Part shown: positions 43,016 to 55,905 of the stretch, piece by piece
How the letters are laid out: each line of letters begins with the position of its first letter
How positions within the stretch are numbered: the stretch's first letter is position 1
NCBI RefSeq assembly: GCF_029407905.1
Contig: NC_073637.1
Span: forward strand, 53,444,501-53,508,500
Length of the DNA stretch: 64,000 nucleotides
DNA from: Bubalus kerabau
Taxonomy: Eukaryota; Chordata; Mammalia; Artiodactyla; Bovidae
Direction: 5' to 3'
The notes under the pieces: generated by a model
What the model was told of the DNA's origin: nothing
Databases searched by the model: none
The model's input: only the letters and a program-made list of their open reading frames with translations
Position numbers and translations under genes: made by a program

Positions 43016-45377
43016 TAAAATATTTTACTTATATATAGGAAAACATAATATACAGAAAAATGTGCGTGTCCTTGTAATAAACTTTTCTGGAGAGATTAAC
43101 AATTTATAATGGCTTTCCTTTCAGATTAAGTTAAGAAACATTTGTCCAGTATTTTTGATTGTTTATAGAGAAACTCCATGGCCATGAAACAAAGTAAATA
43201 AAACTCTAAGGGATGTCACAAAAGTAGTAAACACAAGATCTTGAAGGGTTCAGCTATATGGTCTACCAAGTGTTCTAACTAACTATAGCATGAAAGATTA
43301 CATGGTACATAATTCAATTCATTAAGGTTCTGATTGGAGCAGGCAAAATTTTACATTCTAATTTTCTAGTTATCTAGGTTTCTTCAAATGACATACTATT
43401 AAAAATCTGCTGGAAAGGTCTGACTTAAGGTTATGCATCCCATAGTTCTTGATAATATTCAGTTCCAAATTGAAATAACTTAATTACATTCTCCAAGGAT
43501 CCATTTTCAGAGTAGGTGCAGCTGTTGCATTTTCTTTTTTAGAAAGACAATTATAATTACAGGCAACTTTCTTAAGAAGATGGAATTAATAATGTATTAC
43601 AATTTCAGAAAAACAGATTAAAGTTTTGGTTCATGTAAAAAGAGACTGGTGATGATACACCAATAGAAATGAAACTATTCTTTGTGTGTATGATTGTGTG
43701 CACAGTTTAAGTTACATTTTGCAGAGAGCATATGTAAGATAATCTAGCAATAAATTTATTTTTAGGGAGTTTCATCTAGTGTTTACTATATAACAGACAG
43801 TGTACAGAATATATAGTCAAAAAGAAGCATAATAAGCATAATATTTAGCAAGAAGATCACAGTCTTGCAAGGACAAACCTCTATAATCAACAATTCCCTG
43901 AGAGAGTCTTATAGATATGTATAAAGCGTATCTGGGTCAATATAGGAGGAAGCGACTAGCTCACGAACTTAAGCGAAACTGCATGTAGGGAGTACAATTC
44001 AGCAAAGTCTTAAAGCAAGGCTTTTAATTAATTAGGATGACAAGACTGGGGGCCATAGGAACTAAAGTTAGACAACATTCCCTAGGGAAGAACCTGTCAA
44101 CTGTGAAGGGTCAGAAATTGTATTATGTTTGTCAGCTAACAGGTTAGAATCCCATATTTTAAAGTATGCAGGAGAAAACACTAGACCCCTACGTCAGATT
44201 CAAAGGCCTTTATTTATTAACTGTGGCACAGCAACAGGGTGAACTTCAGGTTTGTGTCAATTTTTCCTACCCCATTTCACACAGAGTGACACAAAGAGGA
44301 CCAAGTAACAGCTTCATGTGTGGTAGGTCCCATTATGGGAGAAAACCTGAGTTGAGGAAACCTGAATCTTTGATACTGGACAGTAAGAATTGCCTACACA
44401 TCCTCTGTAGCAAGATGCTATCTCTATCTTTCAAGGCTGTGAGGAAACCTACACTTTACTACACTTAACTGTATTAGGAGTCTTTTTGTGATTAAAAAAT
44501 CCTTGAAAAAATAGTCTATGAAGAAGGAAGTCAGTGAATCTACTTATAAGGTGTGCAGAAATGAGAGAGACTCGTGAAACAACCAGATGTAAAATCTCTG
44601 AGTTTAAATATTATATTTTGCCTCAAAAGCTCAAATAAGTCTCATGTGGATAAATGATAGTGTGTTATTTGGTCTGTGAAAATTCCAGGGCGTATACTGA
44701 TTATGAAGATCTTGGCATATCTTCCTAATATATTTGGCTTTTATTCTGAAGGTTAATTGAGTAGATGAGGACCCACAATTATTCTAAACAGGTGTGTTAC
44801 ATAGTCAAATTTGAAATTTGAATTATCATTAAGCCTGTTGTGTGAGGATGAAGCTAATATTTGTAGACAGAGTGCTAACTCATAAAGTTTGAGGAGGCCC
44901 TTGTGAGTGATGAAAAGAATATTAACCAGTCAAGTTATACCCAAGTTGAGGATTAGCAGAATGATTTAAATTTAACTTAGAAATAATTTGGTATTTGCAA
45001 ATCTGTTGGAGGTAAGATGGGATAAAAGAGAAGCAGGAATTGAGCATGTCTCAAAATATAGAGAAAGAGGAAATTGATGGGTGAAAAGCATTTAACTGTT
45101 TAAATATTGACTGTCCAAAGAATGAAACATTGTAGGTAGAAGAGATTTATAATTTGAGCAGGAATAATTCTGAGGAACCATACTGGGATAAAGCAGTTAA
45201 AATATATGAGCTCAAAGGGAATGAGTGGAATAATAAAACAGAGAAGAAGGAGAAACTTTGGGATATGGGCAAAAAGAGAAATTATGAACTAATGAGACAG
45301 TTGTAAGAGAGAACGGAGGAGAATGCAGAAAGAGAGGTTTTGTGGCAACAAGGAGAGGCCACATCGTCAGGGAGGAT
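43016..45377. other. long unique intron
   Basis: 2.3 kb with no recognised repeat. An open frame of 100 codons at 44166-44468 has no known domain, no splice-site support and no homologue I recognise, so it is not called as a gene. Confidence 0.5.
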
Positions 45378-48300
45378 CAGTTCAGTTCATTCAGTCACTC
45401 AGTCATGTCCGACTGAGACCCCATGGACTGCAGCACACCAGGCTTCCCTGTCCATCATTAACTCCTGGAGCTTACTCAAACTCAAGTCCAACCAACCATC
45501 TCATCCTTTGTTATTCCCTTCTCCTCCTTCCCTCAGTCTTTTTGAGTTTCAGGGTCTTTTCCAATGAGTCCATTCTTTGCATTAGGTGGCCAGAGAATTG
45601 GAGCTTCAGTTTTAGCATCAGTCCTTCCAATGAATATTCAATGATTTCCTTGAGGATTGATTGATCTCTTTGCAGTCCAAGAGACTTAAAAGAGTCTTCT
45701 CCAATTCCACAATTCAAAAACATCAATTCTTCAGTGCTCAGCTTTCTTTATGGCCCAACTCTCACATCCATACATGACTATTGGAAAAACCATAGCTTTG
45801 ACTATACTGACCTTTGACTATACTGACCTTTGTCGGCAAAATAATGTCTCTGCTTTTTAATATGCTGTCTAAGCTGGTCATAGCTTTTCTTCAAAGGAGT
45901 AAGCATCTTTTAATTTCATGGTGGAAGTCACTATCTGCAGTGATTTTGAAGCCCAAGAAAACAAAGTCTGTCTCTGTTTCCATTGTTTCCCCATCTATTT
46001 GCCATGAAGTGATGGGACCAGATGCCATGATCTTAGTTTTTTGAATGTTGAGAATTAGGCCAGCTTTTTCACTCTCCTCTTTCCAATTCATCAGAAGGCT
46101 TTTTAGTTCCTCTTCGCTTTCTGTCAGAAGGGTGGTGTCATCTGCATATCTGAGGTTATTGTTATTTCTCCTGGCAATCTTTATTCCAGCTTGTGCTTTA
46201 TCCAGCATTTCTCATGATGTATTCTGCATATAAGTTAAATAAGGTGGGTCACAATATACAACCCTGACATACTCCTTTCTCAATATGGAACCAGTCTGTT
46301 GCTTCATGTCCACTCCTAACTGTTGCTTCCTGACCTGCATACAGATTTCTCAAGAGGCAGATCAGGTGGTCTGATATTCCCATCTCTTCAAGAATTTTCC
46401 ACAGTTTGTTGTGATCCACACAGTGAAAGCCTTTAGCATAGTCAGTGAAGCAGAAGTAAATGTTTTTTTCTGAAATTTTCTTGCTGTTTTGATGGTCCAG
46501 TGGATGTTGGCAATTTGATCTCTGGTTCCTCTGCCTTTTCTAAATCCACCTTGAACAGCTGGAAGTTCTCAGTTCAAGTACTGTTGAAGTGTGGCTTGGA
46601 GAATTTTGAGCATTTGCTAGCGAGTGAGATGACTGCAATTGTGTGGTAGTCTGAACATTCTTTGGCATTGCCTTTCTTTGGGATTGAAAACTGATTTTTT
46701 CCAGTCCTGTGGCCACTGCTGAGTTTTCCAATTTTGCTGGCATATTGAGTGCAACACTTTCACAGCATCATCTTTAGGATTTGAAATAGCTCAACTGGAA
46801 TCCCATAACCTCCACTAGCTTTGTTCATAGTAATGCTTCCTAAATTCCACTTGACCTCAAACTCCAGGTAGTCTGGCTGTTGGTGAATGATCACACCATC
46901 GTGGTTATCTGGGTCATGAAGATCTTTTTTGTACAGGTCTATGTATTCCTGCCAACTCTTAATATCTTCTGCTTCTGTTAGCTTCATGCAGTTTCTACCT
47001 TTTATTGTGCTAATCTTGTATGAAACGTTCCCTTGGAATCTCTAATTTTCTTGAAGAGATCTCTAGTCTTTCCCAGTCTGTTGTTTTCCTCTATTTCTTT
47101 GCATTGATCACTGAGGATGCTTTCTTATCTCTCCTTGCTATTCTTTGGAACTCTGCATTCAGGTAGATATATCTTTCCTTTTTTCCTTTTCCTTTTGCTT
47201 CTCATCTTCTCTTAGCTATTTATAAAGCCTCCTCAGACAACCATTTTGCTTTTTTGCATTTCTTGGGGATGGTCTTGATCACAACCTCCTATACAATGTT
47301 GGAAACCTCCATCCATCGTTATTCAGACACTGTCTTTCAGATCTAATCCTTTGAATCTATTTGTCACTTCCACTGTATAGTCATAAGGGATTTGATTTAG
47401 GTCATATCTAAATGATGTAGTGGTTTTCCCTACTTTCTTCAATTTCAGTCTGAATTTGGCAACATGGAGTTCATGATCTAGCCACAGTTAGCTCCTGGTC
47501 TTGTTTTTGCTGACTGTATAGGCTTCTCCATTTTCAGTTGTAAAGAATATAATCAGTCTGATTTCGGTATTGACCATCTGGTGATGTCCATGTGTAGAGT
47601 CTTTCTTGTGTTGTTGGAAGAGGGTGTTTGATATGACCAGTGACTTCTCTTGGCAAAAGCCTATTAGGCTTTGACCTGCTTCATTTTGTATTCCAAGACC
47701 AAACTTGCCTGCTACTTCAGGTATCTCTTGGCTACCTACTTTTGCATTCCACTCCCATATAATGAAAAGGACATGTTTTTTGGTGTTAGTTCTAGAGGGT
47801 ATTGTAGGTCTTCCTAGAACCGTTCAACTTCAGCTTCTTTGACATTAGTGGTTGGGACATAGACTTGGATTACTGTGATGTTGTATGGCTTGCCTTGGAA
47901 ACTAACAGAGATCATTCTGTTGTTTTTGAGACTGCACCCAAGTACTGCATTTTGGTTTCTTTTGTTGACTATTAGGGCTACTCCATGTCTTCTGAGGGAT
48001 TCTTGCCCACAGTAGTAGATGTAATGGTCATTTGAAATAACTTCACTTATTCCGGTCCACTTTAATTCACTGATTTTAAAATGTCAATATTCACTTTCCT
48101 CATCCCCTGTTTAACCACTTCCAATTTACCTTGGTGCATTGACCTGACATTCCAGGTTCCAGTATGCAATATTGTTATTTATAGCATCTGACTTTGCTCC
48201 TATCACCAGTCATATCCACAACTGGGTGTTGTTTTTTGCTTTGGCTCAGCCTCTTCATTCTTTTCTAAGCTATTTCTCTGCTCTTCTTCAGTATCATATT

Positions 48301-48590
48301 GGGCCCCTGCTGACCTGGGAGATCATCTTTCAATGTCATATATTTTTCCTTTTTCCATACTGTTCATAGGGTTCTCAAGGCAAGAATACTGAAGTGGTTT
48401 GCCATTCCCTTCTCCAGTGAACCACATTTTGTTAGAACTCTCCACCATGACCTGTGTATCTTGGGTGGCCCTACATGGCATCGTTCATAGTTTCATTCAG
48501 TCTTTTGAGGCTGTGATCCTTGTGATCAGTTTGGTTAGTTTTCTGTGATTGTGGTTTTCAGTCTGTCTGCCCTCTGTTGGATAGGATAAG
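45378..48590 (-). mobile_element. nearly full-length BovB LINE
   Basis: Reverse BovB of about 3.2 kb. It starts at the 3' end (GTTCAGTTCATTCAGTCACT) and passes the RT region (frame 45891-46208 retains LRYADDTTLLTES), the linker (46760-47100) and the endonuclease region (47700-48000). It ends at the 5' region (TGAAGTGGTTTGCCATTCCC, TCTGCCCTCTGTTGGATA). Many frameshifts and stops make it inactive. A small tandem duplication (TTGACTATACTGACC twice) lies at 45800-45831. Confidence 0.92.
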
Positions 48591-49220
48591 AGGATACTAG
48601 CCAAGAATATTGGAAGTTTAGAAAGATCAAGAAAGAACTATTTAAAAGAATTTGAAAATTAGAAAGTCCCAGAAAAAATTTGAAACAGCTTTTTTTCTAG
48701 ATTTCCATTGTTTGTGGCACATACTACTGGCTGACTGCTTTATGCTAATTGTTTCTTACTAGTTTGGGAATGTCAGAGTGTTCAGTTAAGTATATTCACC
48801 TTCCAACATTCCAAGAATTTTTGCCAGTGGAATTCATTTACAGTTCACTGAGTTTAGGAGAGGAATTTTGAAAAAGCACCCTTGCCCAACATTTCCTTTG
48901 GCAAAACTTTCCCTTCACCTTCCTCCACTACTTTCTTGCCTGAAACGCAGCAGTGATGGCTAGAAGAGTGGCAGTTATCTTATTGCAAGCATGAGGTTGC
49001 AAACCACCATCATGTATCAGTCAAGATCTAGGATATGGAATAAAACAAATCAACCTTGACATCTCAGTGGCCAAATAAACAAAGGTTTATTTGTCTGTTT
49101 ATTTTATTTTACTTTTTTGAAAGCTGAATTTACATTTACTCTCCACTTAATGGTAGCTAGGTAAATTGCAGGCAATAACAGGTTCTCTGTAGGGCAGGCT
49201 GTCCTTCTGTACAAGTGAAG
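48591..49220. other. intron, possible old repeat in the right part
   Basis: From about 49010 (TGTATCAGTCAAGATCTAGG, AAACAAAGGTTTATTTGTC) the sequence resembles an old interspersed repeat that continues between the SINEs to about 49850. I cannot name the family. Confidence 0.4.
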
Positions 49221-49225
49221 TACAA

Positions 49226-49410
49226 GAGAAAGTGACTCAGTCATGTCCGATTCTTTGCAACCCCATGAACTATACAGTCCATGGAATTCTCCAGGCCAGA
49301 ATACTGAAGTGGTTAGCCTTTCCTTTCTTCAGGGGATCTTCCTAACCCAGGAATCGAACCTAGGTCTCCCACACTGCAGGCGGATTCTTTACCAGCTGAG
49401 TGACAATGGC
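49226..49410 (-). mobile_element. Bov-tA SINE
   Basis: Reverse SINE, AAAGTGACTCAGTCATGTCC to TACCAGCTGAGTGACAATGG. Confidence 0.9.
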
Positions 49411-49540
49411 TACCTTTTAAACAGTGGCTAGGGGATCTAGTCAGCTGCTATTCTATAAGTGCAATTACAGCCAAGGCTTCTAAGTCAGGAAGACAGGAGA
49501 AGAGATTAAGAAGGTCACGAAGGGAGTTTTTACTACCTTA

Positions 49541-49720
49541 GAGTCGGACACAACAGAGGGACTTCACTTTCATTTTTCACTTTCATGTATTGGAGAAGGA
49601 AATGGCAACCCACTCCAGTGTTCTTGCCTGGAGAATCCCAGGGACAGGGGAGCCTGGTGGGCTGCTGTCTATGGGGTTGCACAGAGTCAGACATGACTGA
49701 AGCAACTTAGCAGCAGCAGT
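49541..49720 (+). mobile_element. Bov-A2 SINE, 3' unit
   Basis: AGAGTCGGACACAACAGAGG, the CACTTTCAT-rich spacer, then one BovA unit ending in AGCAGCAGCAG. 5' truncated. Confidence 0.88.
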
Positions 49721-49873
49721 TTGAAAGTTACAGAAGACCTCTGCTGTTGGTCTTTTGGCCTGAACTCATCACGTGACCTTGCCTCCCTACAAGAGGGCAA
49801 GTAAGTAGTGCAGTCTTCAGTGAGCTCAGGAAGAGCAAGAGTATCGGAGACAAGGGAATTAATGAATGCAATA

Positions 49874-49931
49874 TTGTAAAGTTAAAAAATAAAATAAAAT
49901 AATAAAAAAATAAAAATAAAAAAATTTTAAA
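49874..49931 (+). mobile_element. ultra-short L1_BT tail insertion
   Basis: Only TTGTAAAGTTAAAAAATAAA plus A-rich DNA (58 bp) between perfect 13-bp repeats AATGAATGCAATA at 49861-49873 and 49932-49944. Confidence 0.8.
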
Positions 49932-50054
49932 AATGAATGCAATAGTTTAAGGCACCTTAAGCAATTATATTGGCCCTGTACTGCCCACCTCTGGACATCT
50001 AACTGAATGAGATCAAGGTATTTCTATTCATGACAGCTACCATAAGTCAGATTT

Positions 50055-50247
50055 GGGGGCTTCCCAAGTGGCTTAGTGGTAAAGAATCTGCCTGCCGAGC
50101 AGGATATGCAGGTTTGATCCCTGGGTGGGGAAGATCCCCAGGAGAAGGAAATGGCAACCCACTCCAGTATTTTTTTCCTGGGAAATCCGATGGACAGAGT
50201 CGTCTGGTGGTATGCAGAGTTGGATGTGACTTTAGTGACTAAATAAG
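50055..50247 (+). mobile_element. Bov-tA SINE with target duplication
   Basis: GGGGGCTTCCCAAGTGGCTT to GTGACTTTAGTGACTAAATA. Flanked by AAGTCAGATTT at 50044-50054 and 50248-50258. Confidence 0.92.
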
Positions 50248-50258
50248 AAGTCAGATTT

Positions 50259-50852
50259 ATATCCCCTGAAATGAAACAGAATCCTGACAGACTTAAGAAA
50301 AAATATTTAATTTAATTTAATTTAAATTAGCTGTTAAAATAAATGCTGTTTTACATTAATGGAAATTAAAATGTTATTTATTTACTTAGTTTAACTAAAA
50401 TGTTAGTTCAAATCCCATATTGCTGTTTTAAGACTAGCAGACAGGGCTAGCAACAGAACTGAGTGGGCACTGAAATGGAGAATGCAGTGGTATTTCAGGT
50501 TTGCAGACAGTGGGATCCAGAGGTTTCCCATGATCTGCTATTTTCTTCACTGATAGATGGGAAGACCTCCCTGGAATAGATAAGACATCTGTTTATTCTC
50601 TAAACTGCTAGGTGTCATTGTGAGTGCATGGCAAGTTTAAAATAGCCTGTTCTAATGTACAAAATTAAAGCTCACTGTGAAATAAACTAAGGAACTTAAA
50701 TTTATATTATTTGGTGTTTTTGTCAGGGAGGAAGGGTATAAATACAACATTGGAAAAATTTTTTCTTTTATACTCTTTGTTTTATTTGTTTATTTGTTCT
50801 TTTGTTTGACTGAGACCTTGGTACTGTTTTCTTATCTCTAAAATAACATTAA
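50259..50852. other. unique intron
   Basis: A short TTTAA repeat lies at 50307-50330. Nothing else is recognised. Confidence 0.5.
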
Positions 50853-51492
50853 TCAGTTCAGTTCAGTCACACAATTGTGTCTAACTCTTTGCGACCCCAT
50901 GGATTGTAGCACGCAAGTCTTCCCTGTCCATCACCAACTCCTGGAGCTTACTCAAACTCATGTCTATTGAGTTGAAATGCCATCCAACTATCTCATCCTC
51001 TGTCATCCCCTTCTCCACCCACCTTCAGTCTTTCCCAGCATCAGGATCTTTAACAATGAGTCATTTCTTTGCATCAGGTCTCCAAAGTATTGGGGTTTCA
51101 ACTTCAGCATCAGTCCTTCCAATGAATATTCAGGACGGATTTCCTATAGGATGGACTGGTTGAATCTCCTTGTGGTCCAAGAGACTCTCAAGAGTCTTCT
51201 CCAACACTACAGTTCAAAAGCATCAATTCTTTAGCACTCAGCATTCTTTGTAGTCCAATTCTCACATCCATACATGACTACTGGAAAAACCATAGCTTTG
51301 ACTAGATGGAATTTTGTTGGCAAAGTGATATATCTGATTTTTAATATGCTGTCTGGGTTGGTCATAACTTTTCTTTCAAGTGGCAAGAATCTTTTAATTT
51401 CATGGCTGCAGTCATCATCTGCAATGATTTTGGAGCCCCAAAATATAAAGCCTGTCACTGTTTCCCCATCTATTTGTCATAAAGTGATATAA
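50853..51492 (-). mobile_element. BovB LINE 3' part
   Basis: Reverse BovB from CAGTTCAGTTCAGTCACACA to CATCTATTTGTCATAAAGTG. Frames are short and broken. Confidence 0.9.
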
Positions 51493-52054
51493 AAATAGCA
51501 TTATTATAAAAATAGAGGTAATCGTGAGACCCAAATCATACCTGTCAAGGATTGTGGGTGGATTTTTTTTGCTAAAATTCTTCCATTCACACTTTTTGAA
51601 CTCAGAATTTTTCAGCTAGAAATCCATCAGTAGCAAGATCAACAGTTTCAAATAAAAAATAAGTTATGCTGTTTTTGTTCAACATTTGAGAAAAAACTGG
51701 ATGTTTTTAGGTGTTACAGGAAACTTTCTGGCACAGGAGGCTTAGTTCTAAAAGTCTAACCTGATTCTTAATTTGTATTTCTACAAAATAAAACTGCTAT
51801 TGTGGGAATAAAGTCAGTTGACTTTTCTGATCATGCACACAAAATGATGGCTAATCCAGTCCTAAGGGCTAGGTGCCTTTACCACATGGAAAGAAATAGG
51901 TAATGGATGAAAACTGGTTGTGGATCTTTAAGTCAATTATCCTGCCCGTTGTTGAGAAATGATGTGATTAACAGTTCTGAGTCTTACCACTCATATTATT
52001 AGCACTTTTCTTTTTCTGGAGACCAGAAAATAAATGGTAGGGAATACAAGATCT
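51493..52054. other. unique intron
   Basis: No recognised feature. Confidence 0.5.
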
Positions 52055-52480
52055 GTGTTATGGGTTGATTTGTATCCCATTGAAAGTTATTTGTCGAAAT
52101 CCTAACCCCTAGAGCCTGTGAATATGAATTTATTTGGATGAAAATAGTATCTTTACAGATGATAAAGTTAAAGTTATATAGAAAGTGGAAATTTGGGAAG
52201 AGATATTCACAGGCAGAATGCCCTGTGAACCTGAAGGCAAAGATTGTGGTGATGCCTTTACATGCCAAGGAACACTAAAAATTTCTAGGAAATCACCAGA
52301 ATATAGGGGAGAGGCATGGGATAGATTCTTTTCGACATTTCACAAAAGGAACCAATACTGCTGACATCTTGATCTTAGATTTCTATCCTACCGAACTGTA
52401 AGAAAATTAATTTATGTCATTTAAGTCATTCAGTGTGTGGTATGTTGTGAGGGTACCCTAGCAAACTCTAATTCAAAGTA
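52055..52480 (+). mobile_element. MLT1-like ERVL-MaLR LTR relic
   Basis: GTGTTATGGGTTGATTTGTA, GTCGAAATCCTAACCCC, CTGCTGACATCTTGATCTTA, GAACTGTAAGAAAATTAATT and CCCTAGCAAACTCTAAT appear in MLT1 order. A second such LTR is at 30425-30860. Confidence 0.7.
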
Positions 52481-52679
52481 TCAGGAGAAGGAGATCCCTC
52501 TAATGTGAGTTAAGTAAAAATGTGGAGAGAGGATAGTTTATAATGTGGATTAGCTACTGTATAAAACATTTATCAGAGTATGTCACACATAATAAGCAGA
52601 AAATGCTGTTGCCATTGCAGTGTTGATACCTTAGTCTTGATTTTGTTTACAATATGATGGTCAGTTTCACTATATTCAA

Positions 52680-52800
52680 ACAGTTTGGCTCAAATCCTAC
52701 CTCTACTTTCCAGCTGTCTGGCCTCAGACAACATACTTAAATTTTCTATATTTTCCTTGTCTTTAAAATAAACTTAATGTGAATGCCCACCTGATGGGAA
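52680..52800 (+). mobile_element. MIR SINE relic
   Basis: GGCTCAAATCCTACCTCTAC, CCAGCTGTCTGGCCTCAGAC and CTTTAAAATAAACTTAATGT follow the MIR core and tail. Confidence 0.65.
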
Positions 52801-52948
52801 CATGAAATTATGCCCAGGAGAGCTCAACATGGGCCTACTTTCGCTCAGTATATTTTAGCTGTTACTATTATTTTTAGTTTTCCAAATACTCACATTTGTT
52901 GTCTTGACAATGAGAATTGTATTCACTAAATAAGCCTGGTCAATAAAG

Positions 52949-53078
52949 ATTGCTGCTAAGTCACTTCAGTTGTGTCCGACTCTGTGTGACCCCATAGATG
53001 GCAGCCCACCAGGCTCCCCCATCCCTGGGACTCTCCAGGCAAGAACACTGGAGTGCGTTGCCTTTTCCTTCTCTAATC
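52949..53078 (-). mobile_element. half Bov-A2 SINE
   Basis: TTGCTGCTAAGTCACTTCAG to TTGCCTTTTCCTTCTC. TCAATAAAGATT and TCAATAAGATT flank it, an imperfect target duplication. Confidence 0.88.
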
Positions 53079-54249
53079 AATAAGATTAGTTCACTGAAAT
53101 TCACTTAAAATTTTCCACTTAATCTACTGTGAAGTTGGAATTTTGTTTAAAAAAAAAAAAGCAAACTTAGATAGCATTGTTTTTCTCTTTACTTGGGAAC
53201 AAAATTTCAGTTTGTTTTAAAACTTTGGAACACCTCACTGAACAATAATTAAAGTAATAAAATTGTATACAAAGTACCTAAGTCAGTCCCTTGTAGTCAA
53301 TTAGGTGTTCAGAGAAGTGCAATTATGTTTTAAACCACTAGGGTACATTTAAACCACTGAAGCAGAATGTTGCCCTGGTGATGTTAGGAAAATGCTATAG
53401 GCGATTTGTTCAGGCCATTTATTCACGTTACAGAGCCACATTAACCCTTTTAAGTCATAAGTACACATTTATAAATTCACACCTACTATTCTTTTCCTAG
53501 GTACTAGAGGGGAAATAAAAGTCATATAGGAAATACTTTGTAATATATTAGAAAAGCATGAAAATAGATCAGATAATTTTTGAATGTTTCTCTGCTGTAA
53601 ATTTTTTGTTGTTGTTAATTGAAGTATATTTCTCTGGAAGTGTGTTAATTATATATCCAACTAAGGTATATTTTGTCTTTCAAGGCTTTTAAGTAAAATT
53701 TACATCACGTTCCTGATTTTAAAGAATGCATATTTTTCTTAAACCTGTATTCTGCAATTTTAGTCAATTCTGTACAATTCTGTTTTCAGTATGGATTGAT
53801 AATACTGATGGCCATGTGTTTAATATTTATCTTTTGTCTGAAGTAATGTAATCGTTTTTTGACGATATGAACACCAGAGTCTTGCACTGTATTGTGGACA
53901 TAATTCACAGTGAAATGAATCAGGAACATGTACTTGTTCATACCTGAATAATCCACCAATTTGCCAATAATTGAATATTCTGACAGTTAACTAAAATGAC
54001 GACTTGTTCAATTAAAAGTTATACATTTCAAAGTTCAGATTTCTTATCTATCTAAATTAACATTCTCTTTAAAATTTTAGCCAGCTTTACACTTTTGTCC
54101 TTAGATACTGTTAATAATAGTGGTCTCCCTGTTTACTTAAGAGCAATTTGTATATTTGTTTGTAGATAATTTTTTAGTAATGTTTTAGTTTAATAGATGT
54201 GCCTTGTATTTATAAACACTTTATATTGTCTGATTTTAAGTATGTTGAT
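53079..54249. other. unique intron
   Basis: An A11-A12 run lies at 53149-53160. No repeat, exon or RNA gene was recognised. Confidence 0.5.
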
Positions 54250-55738
54250 AGATTGTGTCTGACTCTTTGCAACCCCATGGACTGCAGCACACCAGGTGTC
54301 CCTGTCTTTCACTATCTCCTGGATTTTGCCCAAGTTCATTTCCATTAAATTGGTGATGCTCTCCAACCATTTCTCCTTTTGCCTTCAATCTTTCCCAACA
54401 TCAGGGTCTTTTCCAATGAGTCAGCACTTCACATCAGAGTATTGGCCAAAGTATTGGAACTTCAGCTTCAACATTAGTCCTTCCAGTGAATATTCAGAAT
54501 TGATTTCCTTTAGGATTGACTAGTTTGATCTCCATACTGTCCAAGAGACTGTCAAGACTCTTCTCCAGCACAACAGTTCAAAAACATCAATTCTTTAGCA
54601 CTCAGCCTTCTTTATGGTCCAACTCTCACATCCATGTATAACTACTGGAAAACAGTAGCTTTGACTATACGAACCTTTGCCGTCAAACTGATGTTTATGC
54701 TTTTCAATAAGTTTTCTAGGTTTGTCATAGCTTTCCTTCCAAAAACCAAGCATCTTCTAATTTCATGGCTGCAGTCACCATCTGCAGTGATTTTGGAGCA
54801 TAAGAAAAGAAAACTGTCATTGCTTCCACTTTTTCTCCCCTTCTATTTGCCATGAGGTGATGGGACTGTATGCCATGATAGTTTTTTGAATGATGAATTT
54901 TAAGCCGGCTTTTTTACTCTCATCTTTCACTCTCATCAAGAAGCTCTTTAGTTCCTCTTTGATTTCTACCATTATGGTGGTATCATCTGGATATCCAAGG
55001 TGTTGATATTTTTCCCAGTAATCTTGATTCTATCTTGTAATTCAGCCAGCCTGGCATTTCGCATGTTGATGCTTTTGAACTGTGGTGTTGGAGAAAACTC
55101 TTGAGAGTCCCTTGGATTGCAAGGAGATCCAACCAGTCCATCTTAAAGGAGATCAGTCCTGGGTGTTCATTGGAAGGACTGATGTTGAAGCTGAAACTCC
55201 AATACTTTGTCCACCTGATGTGAAGAGCTGACTCATTTGAAAAGACCCTGATGCTGGGAAAGATTAAGGGCAGGAGGAGAATGGGATGACGGAGGATGAG
55301 ATGGTTGGATGGCATCATCAACTCAATGCACATGAGTTGGGTGGACTCCGGAAGTTGATGATGGACAGGGCAGCCTGGCGTGCTGCAGTTCATGGCGTTG
55401 CAAAGAGTCGGACACGACTGAGCGACTGAACTGAACTCAATAAGTTAAGTAAACAGGGTGACAGTATACATTCTTGCTGTACTCCATTCCCAATTTTGAG
55501 CCACTCTGTTGTTCCATGTAGAGTTACAACTGTTGCTTCTTGACCTGCATACAGGTTTCTCAGGAGACAGGTAAGATGGTCTGGTATTCCTGTCTCTTTA
55601 AGAATTTTCCACAGTTTATTGTGATCCACATAGACAAAGGATTTCCTGTAGTCAGTGAGGCTGAAGTAGATGTTTCTCTGGAATTCCCTTGCTTTCTCTA
55701 TGGTCCAATGAATGTTGCCAATTTGACCTGTGAACAGT
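54250..55738 (-). mobile_element. BovB LINE, host of a nested BovB
   Basis: Reverse BovB from ATAGATTGTGTCTGACTCTT to ATGTTGCCAATTTGACCTG, split at 55064-55435 by an opposite BovB. Well diverged. It lacks the terminal (GTTCA)n. Confidence 0.88.
55064..55435 (+). mobile_element. BovB 3' end nested in BovB
   Basis: Sense copy, GTTGATGCTTTTGAACTGTG to GAGCGACTGAACTGAAC, less diverged than its host. The host reads ...GGCATTTCGCAT / CAATAAGTTAAGTAAACAGG, with a few bases of host lost or altered. Confidence 0.9.
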
Positions 55739-55905
55739 GCTAAAGAACATTAAAGAAAGTTGCGTTTGTTTCCCATGCCGTTAAGGTTGTGCTCAAAATC
55801 CTACAAGCTAGGCTTCAGCGGTACTTGAATTTAGAACTTCCAGATGTTCAAGCTGGGTTTAGAAAAGGCTTAGGAGCCAGAGATATATATAATTTAGCCA
55901 ATTAA
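55739..55905 (+). mobile_element. inverted 5' piece of the host BovB
   Basis: GTGCTCAAAATCCTACAAGC...TTCAAGCTGGGTTTAGAAAA is sense BovB. It covers the part lying immediately 5' of where the reverse piece stops. Confidence 0.82.

Noticed and set aside
44166..44468. Open frame of 100 codons in unique DNA
   Set aside because: No recognised domain, no splice signals fitting an exon, and composition like the surrounding intron; an ATG-to-stop run of this length is expected by chance in 64 kb.
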